A DNA stretch of 64,000 nt from UBA7703 sp963667195 (lineage in GTDB: Bacteria; Bacillota; Clostridia; Christensenellales; CAG-138): assembly GCA_963667195.1 (NCBI GenBank), contig OY762962.1, positions 1,612,001-1,676,000 on the forward strand, written 5' to 3'. Of this stretch, positions 50,901 to 59,021 are shown piece by piece (position 1 is the stretch's first letter; every line of letters starts with the position of its first letter). Below the pieces are notes generated by a model. The model was not told where the DNA came from. It did not search any database and was given only the letters and a program-made list of their open reading frames with translations. The translations under genes and the position numbers were made by a program.

Positions 50901-51570
50901 TCTTTTTTACCGCCTTGTAGCCAAGGCCGCGGATGGTCACAATCTCAAACTGCGCGGTGTCCTTAAAGCGCTCGCGGAGCCTGCTGATGTGGACATCCAG
51001 CGTGTGCGGGTCGCTCTCGGTATCCATGCCCCAGATTTCGTCCATGATCTGCTGCTTGGTGAACACGCGGTTGGGATTTGAGAGCAACTTGTAGAGAATA
51101 TAAAACTCCTTTTGCGGCAGAACGTTGCAGTCACCCGCAATGCAGACGGTCAGGTCATCGTATCTGAGCTCCGCGTTTTCGAAGCGAATCTTCTTTTCGT
51201 TGACGATCTGCGCGCGCTTTAACAGCGCGTTGATGCGCAAAATCATCTCGTTGACGTTGACGGGCTTGACCATGTAGTCGTCCGTTCCCGCAAAGAAACC
51301 GCTCTGCATGTCCTCAAACGTGTCCTTTGCGGTGATGATGAGAACCGGCATATTCAGCCCGTTTCCGCGCAGGCTTTTGATGAACTCAAAGCCGTTCATA
51401 TTCGGCATCATGATGTCCGTCACGACGAGATCGATATATTGTTTTTCGAGCACGTCCCAGGCTTCCACGCCATCGCGCGCCTCGTGATAGACAAAACCAT
51501 TTTTGGAAAGCACGGTGCAAAACAGTTCGCGCAGTGCCCTGTCGTCCTCCACGACGAGAATGTGAAACAT
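50893..51570 (-). CDS. OmpR-family response regulator
   Basis: A 225-residue regulator with the acceptor Asp in LVVTDIMMPNMNGFEF (about 52), acidic residues in VVEDDRALREL, and Lys in MVKPVNVNEM. The C-terminal winged helix has LPQKEFYILYKLLSNPNRVFT and ends VTIRGLGYKAV. The start follows AAGGAGGGATACG. Transcribed ahead of the kinase. Confidence 0.92.
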   Translation of the reverse strand: MFHILVVEDDRALRELFCTVLSKNGFVYHEARDGVEAWDVLEKQYIDLVVTDIMMPNMNGFEFIKSLRGNGLNMPVLIITAKDTFEDMQSGFFAGTDDYMVKPVNVNEMILRINALLKRAQIVNEKKIRFENAELRYDDLTVCIAGDCNVLPQKEFYILYKLLSNPNRVFTKQQIMDEIWGMDTESDPHTLDVHISRLRERFKDTAQFEIVTIRGLGYKAVKKNG

Positions 51571-51659
51571 CGTATCCCTCCTTCGACACGGGTCAAACAG
51601 AAATCAGGTTCGCCCTAAATCGAACACGAATAAAATACCAGTATTCCTTCAATTTCTCA

Positions 51660-52313
51660 TCAAATCGTGTACGCGTTGTCAAATAAACTGCTATCGTGCG
51701 GTTTTCCGGCATAGAGCACGACGAGTCTGCCTTCGCGCACGCTGAGCTCCGCGGCTTCTCCCGTGAAGGCGTTGCTGACGCCCAGCGGGTTTGTGTCCAG
51801 AAGCGTCGCGTCGTTCAGCGCATAGGCAAGCCCGCGTTCGTAGACACCCAGCGCGCGCGCGCCAAAGGAGAAGACCGAGATCGTACCGCTAAGCCCCGCG
51901 CGAAAGCGCAGGGATTCGTTTTGAATCAGCGTGATGGTCTCGCTTTCGCCGAGCAGCGCCGCGTGCGCGCCGTTTTCGCGCAGAAACGCGAGGGTTTGTA
52001 TATTCGCCAGCGTGTGGTCGAGCCTGCCACCGACGCCGCCGAGCAGCAGAAACGCGCGGTAGCCGCGTTCAAGCCCGATGCGGGCAGCCAGCATGGTGTC
52101 CGTATCGTCTTTTTCCACGGGATGGCGCACGACGGTCTCGTTTTCGGGAACATAGCCGAGTGAATCGAAATCTCCCACAACGAGGTCCGGGTGGATGGAG
52201 CCAAGCTGCGCGTAGCCGCCGTCCGCCGCGATGACGAGATCGCGTTCCTCCGGCGAAAATGCGTGCTTCTGCGGCAGTGCGCAGACGATATAGCAGATGG
52301 GTGTTTCGCTCAT
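51660..52313 (-). CDS. thiamine pyrophosphokinase
   Basis: Transfers pyrophosphate from ATP to thiamine to give TPP. The 217-residue protein has VIAADGGYAQL (about 26), DLVVGDFDSLG (about 43-53), KDDTDTMLAARIG and LLGGVGGRLDHTLANIQTL, the metal and thiamine motifs of the family. The start MSETPIC at 52311-52313 is chosen over the longer open frame because it fits family length and has GGAAG upstream. Single gene. Confidence 0.92.
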   Translation of the reverse strand: MSETPICYIVCALPQKHAFSPEERDLVIAADGGYAQLGSIHPDLVVGDFDSLGYVPENETVVRHPVEKDDTDTMLAARIGLERGYRAFLLLGGVGGRLDHTLANIQTLAFLRENGAHAALLGESETITLIQNESLRFRAGLSGTISVFSFGARALGVYERGLAYALNDATLLDTNPLGVSNAFTGEAAELSVREGRLVVLYAGKPHDSSLFDNAYTI

Positions 52314-52494
52314 TCGGGCTTCCAATCCGTCTTCCGCTGGAAAACATTGATGCTGATTACAAGATAAGAATAGGTGCTCTTTGTTGTATTTATACCATGT
52401 TTTAATTCGCAAAGAAAGCGCCCCTCCCGCCGGAAAACGACGAAAAAAGGCATATATTGCCAGAAAATCGGCGTTTTTTCTTGCGCGGGTATGA

Positions 52495-52500
52495 TATAAT
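52495..52500 (+). promoter_or_regulatory. extended -10 promoter of the exonuclease gene
   Basis: TGATATAAT ends at 52500 (TG-A-TATAAT), an extended -10 element, 51 bp before the TTG start. Confidence 0.55.
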
Positions 52501-52551
52501 AGCGTCTATGATCAATTTGCTCCCCTGTCGGGAGGCGAGAGGAGAACACGG

Positions 52552-53115
52552 TTGCCGGGGCTTTTTTTGCGCGACGAGCTCGATTCGTTTACCGCCGTGG
52601 ACGTGGAAACGCCGAACCGCTATTCCCGCTCGATCTGCTCGATCGGCATCGTCCGCGTGGATGGTGAGGGCGAGATCACGCGGCTGCACCGTCTCGTGAA
52701 CCCCTGCGACGAGTTTGACGCGGCGAACATCGCCATCCACGGCATCCGGCCCGCGGATGTGGAGCGGGAGCCGTCTCTCTATGAGCTTTGGCCGGAGATT
52801 GAACCGTATTTTACCGACTGTCTGCTTGTGGCGCATAACGCGCTGTTTGATCTGCCGGTGATTCGAAAAGCGCTCCTGCGGGAGAATCTTTACGCCGAAA
52901 ACTGGAAGTACATCTGCACGCTGGAGACCTCGCGCAAGCATATTCCGAAAACGGCGTTCGGCAGCCACAAGCTCAACGATCTCTGTGCGGGTCTGAATAT
53001 CCCGCTGGAGCATCACCACAACGCGCTGGACGACGCGCTCGCCTGCGCAAGTTTATATGAATATCTGCGCATGAACTATCATGTGAATGCAAGAGATATT
53101 AAAGTTTACCGATAG
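52552..53115 (+). CDS. DEDDh exonuclease (DNA polymerase III epsilon-like)
   Basis: A 187-residue 3'-5' exonuclease. Exo I AVDVET (Asp and Glu about 17-19), Exo II VAHNALFDLPVI (Asp about 101), Exo III HHNALDDALACA (His and Asp about 157-162). All five DEDDh residues are present. The start is TTG at 52552 behind GAGGAGA. It is a stand-alone nuclease; proofreading or RNA degradation cannot be separated by sequence. Confidence 0.88.
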   Translation: MPGLFLRDELDSFTAVDVETPNRYSRSICSIGIVRVDGEGEITRLHRLVNPCDEFDAANIAIHGIRPADVEREPSLYELWPEIEPYFTDCLLVAHNALFDLPVIRKALLRENLYAENWKYICTLETSRKHIPKTAFGSHKLNDLCAGLNIPLEHHHNALDDALACASLYEYLRMNYHVNARDIKVYR

Positions 53116-53163
53116 TTGGTAAAGTAAACAAAAATATTATTTTTTAGGAGGAAGAGTTTCTCA

Positions 53164-53883
53164 ATGGACGACCCCGGGCGACCTAATACGGACACGATCC
53201 CCAGTATACAGCTGGAAGAAATCGACCCAGACAAATGCTACTTCAATCCCGGCTGCGCGATGAGCCTCTATAAGCCGGAGGCAGTGGAGGAAATTCTCCA
53301 TCTGCTCAACCGCCGCTTCCTACCTACCAAGCTGCATACCACCTGCTGCCGGCACGAACCAAATCTACCAAAAGGTTCCACCATCATCAACAATTGCGCG
53401 GGCTGCGACCGCAGATTTCGCTCTCTTTACGAGGGTGTTCAAACCGTTTCCCTGTGGGAGGTTTTAGATGCGATCCCCGCTCTGCCGCTGCCGACCTATG
53501 ATGGACTGCATCTCTCCGTGCACGATTCGTGTTCGTTTCGCAAGAAACCGCAGGTACATGCAGCGGTGAGAAGCCTGCTCGACAAGATGCATATTGAGGT
53601 GGTAGAGAGCCCCAATTCCGGCACGAAATCCATCTGCTGCGGCGATAATTTCTACGGGCATATCCCCATTGAGGAAGTCACCGCGTTTCAAAAGAAGCGG
53701 GCGGCGCAGATGCCCTGCGATGATGTCGCGGTCTACTGTGTCTCGTGCATCAAGTCCATGGCGATCGGCGGAAAAACGCCGCACCATATGCTGGATCTTG
53801 TGCTGGGCGAGCCGACCGATCCGCAGGAGACGCGCATCGACGTGTATCACGAGATGCTGGATCAATATATCGAGGAGCACTGA
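53164..53883 (+). CDS. (Fe-S)-binding CCG-domain protein
   Basis: A 239-residue cysteine-rich protein with two CCG-type repeats: PGCAMSLY with TTCCRHEP and NNCAGCDRR (about 30-83), then HDSCSFRKK with SICCGDNFYG and YCVSCIKSM (about 120-198). These are the cluster-binding repeats of heterodisulfide-reductase and lactate/glycolate oxidase subunits, but no partner subunit is adjacent. Start behind TTAGGAGGAAGAG. Probably an independent electron carrier or cluster protein; function not known. Confidence 0.8.
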   Translation: MDDPGRPNTDTIPSIQLEEIDPDKCYFNPGCAMSLYKPEAVEEILHLLNRRFLPTKLHTTCCRHEPNLPKGSTIINNCAGCDRRFRSLYEGVQTVSLWEVLDAIPALPLPTYDGLHLSVHDSCSFRKKPQVHAAVRSLLDKMHIEVVESPNSGTKSICCGDNFYGHIPIEEVTAFQKKRAAQMPCDDVAVYCVSCIKSMAIGGKTPHHMLDLVLGEPTDPQETRIDVYHEMLDQYIEEH

Positions 53884-53889
53884 ACAAGC

Positions 53890-54339
53890 ATGCATACGCT
53901 CAAGCGCTGCACGGGCGCGGATGCCGATTTTCGCGCGATGGTCTCGGCACTCGATGAGGAGCTTTACTCGCGTTACGGCGCGCAGATGGAGTTCTTCGGT
54001 CCGCATAACCACTCCGCGGGTGTGCAGCAGGCGCTGGTGATCTACGCGGACGGGTTACCCGTTGGCTGCGGCTGCTTTAAGCCGTTTTCCGCGGATTCCG
54101 TCGAGATGAAGCGCATATTCGTGCTCTCTGCGTATCGCGGAAGAAGGCTTGCCCGCGCGCTGATGGCGGAGCTGGAAGCTTGGGCGCACGAGATCGGGTA
54201 TGCGTTTGCCGTGCTCGAAACAGGCATTCTCCAGCCGGACGCAATCCGCCTTTACGAGGCGGCGGGGTACGATCGCATCCCGAACTATCCGCCTTACGAG
54301 GACGTCAAAGAGAGCGTTTGCTTTCGGAAAAAATTATAA
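53890..54339 (+). CDS. GNAT-family N-acetyltransferase
   Basis: A 149-residue acetyltransferase. The acetyl-CoA loop is MKRIFVLSAYRGRRLARALM (about 77-96, RxxGxA-like), followed by GYAFAVLETGILQPDAIRLYEAAGY. Small-molecule or protein substrates are both possible. It starts 6 bp after the Fe-S protein gene and is probably co-transcribed with it. Confidence 0.87.
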   Translation: MHTLKRCTGADADFRAMVSALDEELYSRYGAQMEFFGPHNHSAGVQQALVIYADGLPVGCGCFKPFSADSVEMKRIFVLSAYRGRRLARALMAELEAWAHEIGYAFAVLETGILQPDAIRLYEAAGYDRIPNYPPYEDVKESVCFRKKL

Positions 54340-54365
54340 ATCTATAAAACGATATTTGCTTTGCA

Positions 54366-54399
54366 AAACACCGTCTCCGCGTGATCGGAAACGGTGTTT
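54366..54399. terminator. bidirectional terminator
   Basis: A 9-bp outer stem (54366-54374 with 54391-54399), an inner TCCG/CGGA stem, then GTTTTTAG. Genes converge here. Confidence 0.82.
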
Positions 54400-54403
54400 G
54401 TTT

Positions 54404-55141
54404 TTAGTCTTTCTTCGGATAATAGAGCTTTAGCTCGTTCAGTCTGCTTCGGTAGCGTACCAAATCCTCCGTCGGAAACGGGTTTCCGTGGCAGGGGTAG
54501 ATGCGGCTTGGGTTCAGCGCGATGATCTTGTCCCACGATTGCGCGAACGCCGGTACATCCTCGATCAGGATCGCCTGCCGCGCGGGCGCGATGACGGCGT
54601 TGCCCGCCGCGTCTCCGCAGAGCAGCTCCTGCGTTTCTTCCAGATAGAGCCCGATCGACTCCGCCGTGTGACCCGGCAGAAACACCACGCGGATGGGCAG
54701 CCCCAGCGCGAGAAACGGTTGATCCTGCTCGCCCGCTAGAATGATATCGCCTTTCCGCGGCAGCACGGGCGGAAACGAGGAACTCCGCATCATGGCGCTC
54801 AGCGCGACGCCGAAGCGCGAGGTAAAGCCCGTTCCTTCCGGCATCGCGTTTTCGCCGGAGGCAAGGCGCGGCAGGCTCGCCTGACTCGTAACGAGCGGAG
54901 CGCCGCTTTTTTGAAGCAGCTCGCCTAGAAATCCCGTGTGGTCGTTGTGCGCATGGGTCAAAAATACAAACTGGATGCCGCTCACCGGCGTGCGTTTACT
55001 GAGCTTCTTTTCGTACGCCGCGAATCCGCCCGCATAGCCGGAATCGAGCGCGATCCAACCCAGCGGCGTTTCGAGCAGATATTGCCGCAAAAAATAGCTG
55101 CCGATCTCGTGAATTTTCACCCGCGCGGGAGCGTATTCCAT
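54404..55141 (-). CDS. MBL-fold metallo-hydrolase
   Basis: A 245-residue metallo-beta-lactamase-fold protein. The metal motif is THAHNDHTG (about 74-82), then FLPGHTAESIGLYL (about 164), ELLCGDAAG (Asp about 184) and YPCHGNP near the end. All expected ligands are present. The start at 55139-55141 follows GAGG; the longer frame lacks a site. Substrate unknown. Confidence 0.85.
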   Translation of the reverse strand: MEYAPARVKIHEIGSYFLRQYLLETPLGWIALDSGYAGGFAAYEKKLSKRTPVSGIQFVFLTHAHNDHTGFLGELLQKSGAPLVTSQASLPRLASGENAMPEGTGFTSRFGVALSAMMRSSSFPPVLPRKGDIILAGEQDQPFLALGLPIRVVFLPGHTAESIGLYLEETQELLCGDAAGNAVIAPARQAILIEDVPAFAQSWDKIIALNPSRIYPCHGNPFPTEDLVRYRSRLNELKLYYPKKD

Positions 55142-55380
55142 CCTCGTGCGCCTCGCTTTCCAAATTAAGAAGGTTACTCCAAAAGAATAGCACAAACATT
55201 TGATGTGGCATAGCTCGGTTTGGGCTGCTTTTACCAGCAAGCGCGGTTCCCCGACATTCGTTCACAAAAAGTTCATAAATTTACCTGTCACAGAACGGTT
55301 GTCCGAACCGTCTAATATGCAGAACGATATCCCACGAGCTGACTGTTTCAACCGCGAATCTGGTACATTCGCCCTTGAAG

Positions 55381-55712
55381 CCATCAAACAGATGGGAGGC
55401 GACACGGTAGAGTCGCCAGTCGAATTCGCCGACCGCCTGTCTCCGATTGCGATGAGAGCTCTCTCCTCATGCGCGGGAACAGCAGCGCCCAATTACGGGT
55501 TGGGTCGTCGGCGGCGATGCGCGTCGTGAGCCGCGGCATCCTTCGGATGCGCAAAGGCGGGACCCCTTTGCGTCGTTTGGATGCCGCGCTTACGCGATTT
55601 TCGTTTTTACGAACGTCAGCGTACGTTTTCGTTCGCTCCAATTCCATCTCGATTCCAACGAACCCCTGCCAGCACTGCGGACGGAAAGCCAAAGCGCCGG
55701 GTGGGGTTTTTT
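55381..55712 (+). ncRNA. candidate structured RNA
   Basis: No convincing gene lies in 55142-55860. Within it, 55381-55712 can fold into an ordered set of helices: 55381-55385/55391-55395; 55398-55403/55412-55417; a 7-bp helix 55427-55433/55507-55513 enclosing two hairpins (55452-55456/55466-55470 and 55488-55492/55500-55504); a 10-bp helix 55532-55541/55579-55588 enclosing 55550-55557/55565-55572; then 55612-55616/55623-55627; and 55661-55666/55703-55708 followed by TTTTTT. An alternative hairpin (55536-55541/55545-55550) competes with two of these. This could be a non-coding RNA or a cis-regulator; no known family is recognised. Confidence 0.4.
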
Positions 55713-55783
55713 ATCGCTCAAAATTTCGAGTGAAACATGGAATGCGCGTTTGAAACGGAACTGTGAACACTTCAGCGCGTGTA

Positions 55784-55842
55784 TTGACAACTGAAAAGAG
55801 TTCTTATATCTTTAAGACAACAATTCTTAAAACGTTAAGAAT
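55784..55842 (+). promoter_or_regulatory. blaI promoter with two dyad operators
   Basis: TTGACA (55784-55789), 17-bp spacer and TATCTT (55807-55812). Two dyads overlap or follow: TCTTA/TAAGA (55802-55806, 55813-55817) across the -10 box and a perfect 8-bp dyad ATTCTTAA-AACG-TTAAGAAT (55823-55842). Likely BlaI binding sites, with centres about 23 bp apart. Confidence 0.68.
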
Positions 55843-55902
55843 AATACGGTTGAACGGCGCATGGACAGCGGCGCAACGCAGCACGATCTTGGAGGGAAAC
55901 AC

Positions 55903-56295
55903 ATGGACACAAGGCTGAAAGAATCGGAATGGATCATCTTGCAGGCGCTCTGGCAGGAGTCCCCGCTGGATCTCAAGGGCATCATCGCGAGCGTGCAGGC
56001 TCAAAACGCGGATGTCGGCTGGGACTATAAAACCTACCACAGCTTTCTGCGCATCCTGCTGGAAAAAGGCTTGATCACGGCGGAACGGCAGAAGAACAGC
56101 AACCGCTACAGCCCTGCCATCACGCGGGACGAGGCGCTCTCCTGCGAGGCGGAGAGCCTGATCTCGCGGCGCAGCTACTTCGGCTCGGTGTCGAGCATCG
56201 TGGTACACATGGCGCAGCAAGGGCAGCTGACCAAGCAGGAGAAGCAGGAACTGCGCTTGCTTGCCGAGCAGCTGGCGCGCGAGGACACGGAGTAA
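55903..56295 (+). CDS. BlaI/MecI/CopY-family repressor
   Basis: A 130-residue winged-helix repressor. It starts TRLKESEWIILQALWQESPLD; the recognition region is YKTYHSFLRILLEKGLITAER. The C-terminal part (EAESLISRRSYFGS) is the usual dimerisation and cleavage region. The start at 55903 follows GGAGGG. It precedes an M56 metalloprotease gene, the usual BlaI-BlaR1 order. Here the controlled genes are probably the operon itself and the paralogue array rather than a beta-lactamase, none of which is present. Confidence 0.88.
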   Translation: MDTRLKESEWIILQALWQESPLDLKGIIASVQAQNADVGWDYKTYHSFLRILLEKGLITAERQKNSNRYSPAITRDEALSCEAESLISRRSYFGSVSSIVVHMAQQGQLTKQEKQELRLLAEQLAREDTE

Positions 56296-56355
56296 ACGAC
56301 CCGCCCGCGCAACCCGCGACCTAAGTCACCGCACACGATTCCCACGGGAGGAACT

Positions 56356-57291
56356 ATGGAACAAACCATTCTCACGCGGCTTCTGGAAATCCTTATCTAT
56401 AGTACGGCGCTCTTTCTGATCGTTTGGTTGTTTCGGACGATCTTCTCCAAGCAGCTTTCGCCAAGGTTGAAGTACGCGCTCTGGTTTCTCGTCGTGCTTC
56501 GCCTGTGCATTCCGGTGACGCTGGAGAGCGGGCTGCATTTGTTTACGATCGACACGCCAACTGCGCCGACGATCAACACAGCGCCCACGGCGCAGCAACC
56601 AGATTGGGATGCCGTTTCACCACAAGCCGACGCGCCTGCGCTGGACGGCGGTGCAAACGCGCAGCAACCGCAAGCGGCAAATCCCGCGAGCCCGACGGTG
56701 GTCAACACCGCGACGCAACTCAGCTGGCAGCAGTGGCTGTTGATCGTGTGGGCTGCAGGGTTTGTGCTGGTGCTCGGTGTGAGTATAGCTCTGATGATTC
56801 AGCTTCGCCTGCGCCTAAGAAAACTCGGATGCGAGCCGGGAGATAAGACAAACGCGCTCTACGAGCAGATCAAAGCGCAGATGCAGATTCGCGGGCGCGT
56901 GCCGCTGCTCCTGATGCCGGATATCACGAGTCCCGCGCTGACGGTGGAGCCGTTTCCGCGGCTGCTGCTGCCGGATCGGCTGCTCTTTGCGGCAAACGCG
57001 GAGAGCATGGCGTTTGCGATGGCGCATGAGCTCATGCACTACAAACGAAAAGACTATCTTGTGTGCCTGCTGTTGCTGCTGCTGCGCGCGGTGTACTGGT
57101 TTCATCCCGTCGCGTGGGGGCTCTTTTACCTCATGCGGCTCGATATGGAGACCGCCTGCGATTCGATGGTGGTCGCCCGCTTTGACCGCGAACGAAAGCT
57201 GAGTTATGTGAATTTACTGCTCGCGCTGGGCGAGGAGAATTCTTCCTTTTCCATGCAGCGAAAGACGGCGACACTTGGACAAAAGACCTGA
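56356..57291 (+). CDS. BlaR1/MecR1-type M56 metalloprotease without C-terminal sensor
   Basis: A 311-residue membrane zinc protease. Helices lie near 8-28, 38-55, 125-148 and 232-258; an Ala/Gln/Pro-rich loop lies at 67-118. The zinc motif is HELMH at 224-228 with Glu265 (METACDS) as third ligand. It stops at LGEENSSFSMQRKTATLGQKT, where BlaR1 homologues usually continue into a last helix and extracellular sensor domain. Those parts appear instead as separate genes directly downstream (from 57336). It probably relays a surface signal to BlaI by proteolysis. Confidence 0.85.
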   Translation: MEQTILTRLLEILIYSTALFLIVWLFRTIFSKQLSPRLKYALWFLVVLRLCIPVTLESGLHLFTIDTPTAPTINTAPTAQQPDWDAVSPQADAPALDGGANAQQPQAANPASPTVVNTATQLSWQQWLLIVWAAGFVLVLGVSIALMIQLRLRLRKLGCEPGDKTNALYEQIKAQMQIRGRVPLLLMPDITSPALTVEPFPRLLLPDRLLFAANAESMAFAMAHELMHYKRKDYLVCLLLLLLRAVYWFHPVAWGLFYLMRLDMETACDSMVVARFDRERKLSYVNLLLALGEENSSFSMQRKTATLGQKT

Positions 57292-57335
57292 TGCCGTCCG
57301 TGGCAAACAATCTTGAAAGATAGGAGAACACGAGT

Positions 57336-59006
57336 ATGCGATTCGATACCGATCATCTTCTGACCCTCGGCATGGCGCTGACCACTGACAAGCGAGCGAT
57401 GGAGCGGCGCGTCCGCGGCGTGTTTGCGCGAAAGAGGAGCGCAAAGGGCGCTCTTGCGCTTTCCGCGTTGCTCGCGCTCGCGCTAGGGTTTGCCGCGTTT
57501 ACGACGGCGTGCCAGCCGGGGCAGGCAATCGTGAGCAACTCCAACGCTGTTTCGGGCGGGAACGCGGTTGTTTCGGGCGGGAACGGGACAGCTTCCGGCG
57601 GGAACGCGCTCGCCTCCGGCGGGGACTTAAGCAGCGGGAACACATTTACAAAAGCGGACGCGATGCAGAGACTTTCGCGGCAACTAGAGATCGCAAGAGG
57701 CTTGGTCGTACCGCGCGCGGAGAGCATTGTGGTTACCGAGCGCGGCAACTGGGAAATTCAGGGGAATCCTGATGCCACAAAATCGCGTGCCGCGGCGGAA
57801 CAGTTTCTCGTGATCGCAAACGATATTTTTAACAAATCTTATACGCCGGATGATTTGAAGACGACTTACTATGTCGATCAAACGGGTTTCCGCTCGGATG
57901 TATGGCGGTTTGACTCTATAGATGGCATACTTTCCGGCGCGCTGGATGGTAAAACCCTGAATTTCTTATCGGCAGACTGCTTGAATGAGCCTGCGGATGA
58001 GCTGCATCCCTCGTTAAAAAACGGTGACAAACTGGATGCCGGTGCGGTTACGGAACGAATTGCCGGAATTCTTGGCGGGACGGTGTCTTACATAGACTGG
58101 CGCAGCGGATACTCCACTCAAGGGGCAACGAACGGCTGGATGGTCAAGCGAGAGGTTTTCTTCCCGCTTGGAGACGGCAGATATTGCGGAGTCAGTGTGT
58201 TTGGAGACGCCGACTTGACGCCGACGACGGTGTGCGTCTATCCCGACGAAGATTGCGGAAATGAAAACGTCTTCTGGCGTGCCGATCTGGAGTGGACGGA
58301 GGGTGCAAGTAAGCTCCTCTGCCCGCAGGATTTCCGGGAGGGAATGCCGGGTGCGGACGATATGACCGAGGCGCAGGCGATCAACTTTTTTAGAAAACTC
58401 TTTGGGGCAGCGGGATTAATCGATCTGGCGAATGGTGCAATTCCGCCGGAACCGAGCACGTCGTTTTATGTTGATTATTCCGGCGCGCGGGAAAACTATT
58501 GGCATGTTGAGGGCAGCAACATCAGCTTTGACCTGACGAGCAAGACCGGGCGAATGTTGAACCTCACGGGGAACGCCAAACTTGGCAGCAACCTCGTTTT
58601 AATGAGTATCCCATATGAGAAGATGGGCGGAAAAGAGTATGAGGAAGCGACTCGAAACCTCTTTACAGCACTTTTCGGAAAGGATGCCGTTCAATCGGTT
58701 TCCGTCAACGCGGTGTACGACGACCATTATTGCACGATGGCTCCCGTGATGGCGGATGGAACACAATACGAGGTCATGTATCAGGACGGCTTGATCGTGG
58801 ACGCCACATTTCTTAGCTCGACCGACCCAAGCAGGTGGACGAGCGTGCCGGACTGGCTGAAAAAGTGGGCTAAGACGGACGCAAAGACGGGCACAATCAC
58901 GTTGGAAGGCATGGAGAGTGGCACAGACCGCTACGTGCCCAACTGGCTCGCGGACTGGGTCTATGTCAACAACGAAACGGGCGAAATCTACGCTATGGAA
59001 TGGTGA
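57336..59006 (+). CDS. array paralogue A: anchored extracellular protein
   Basis: A 556-residue protein. Residues 7-36 (HLLTLGMALTTDKRAMERRV then RGVFARKRS) are a basic cytoplasmic segment, 38-58 a membrane helix ending FTTACQPG (Cys59), followed by four SGGN-type heptads (about 71-97). The large C-terminal domain is unrecognised; it resembles paralogue C throughout (YYVDQTGFRSDVWRFDS and VYVNNETGEIYAMEW). The anchor resembles the juxtamembrane part and last helix of BlaR1-type proteins. It is 44 bp after the M56 gene behind ATAGGAGAA. A sensor or surface-stress role is inferred from context only. Confidence 0.72.
   Translation: MRFDTDHLLTLGMALTTDKRAMERRVRGVFARKRSAKGALALSALLALALGFAAFTTACQPGQAIVSNSNAVSGGNAVVSGGNGTASGGNALASGGDLSSGNTFTKADAMQRLSRQLEIARGLVVPRAESIVVTERGNWEIQGNPDATKSRAAAEQFLVIANDIFNKSYTPDDLKTTYYVDQTGFRSDVWRFDSIDGILSGALDGKTLNFLSADCLNEPADELHPSLKNGDKLDAGAVTERIAGILGGTVSYIDWRSGYSTQGATNGWMVKREVFFPLGDGRYCGVSVFGDADLTPTTVCVYPDEDCGNENVFWRADLEWTEGASKLLCPQDFREGMPGADDMTEAQAINFFRKLFGAAGLIDLANGAIPPEPSTSFYVDYSGARENYWHVEGSNISFDLTSKTGRMLNLTGNAKLGSNLVLMSIPYEKMGGKEYEEATRNLFTALFGKDAVQSVSVNAVYDDHYCTMAPVMADGTQYEVMYQDGLIVDATFLSSTDPSRWTSVPDWLKKWAKTDAKTGTITLEGMESGTDRYVPNWLADWVYVNNETGEIYAMEW
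57546..57626 (+). repeat. 21-nt tandem repeats encoding SGGN heptads
   Basis: Four tandem units, roughly 21 nt, of the type TTTCGGGCGGGAACG encode VSGGNA-like heptads in the stalk of paralogue A. A shorter set occurs in paralogue C (LASGGDALVSGGNA). Confidence 0.75.
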
Positions 59007-59021
59007 CCACGGAGGTATACG

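Noticed and set aside
55200..55753. Plus-strand open frames of 109 and 94 codons and a minus-strand frame of 102 codons near 55384-55692
   Set aside because: They overlap on both strands, lack good ribosome sites, have Arg-rich compositions, and coincide with the strongly base-paired region.
57546..57626. Short tandem repeats that could be taken for a CRISPR array
   Set aside because: They are in-frame 21-nt repeats encoding SGGN heptads in a surface protein, with no spacers and no cas genes.
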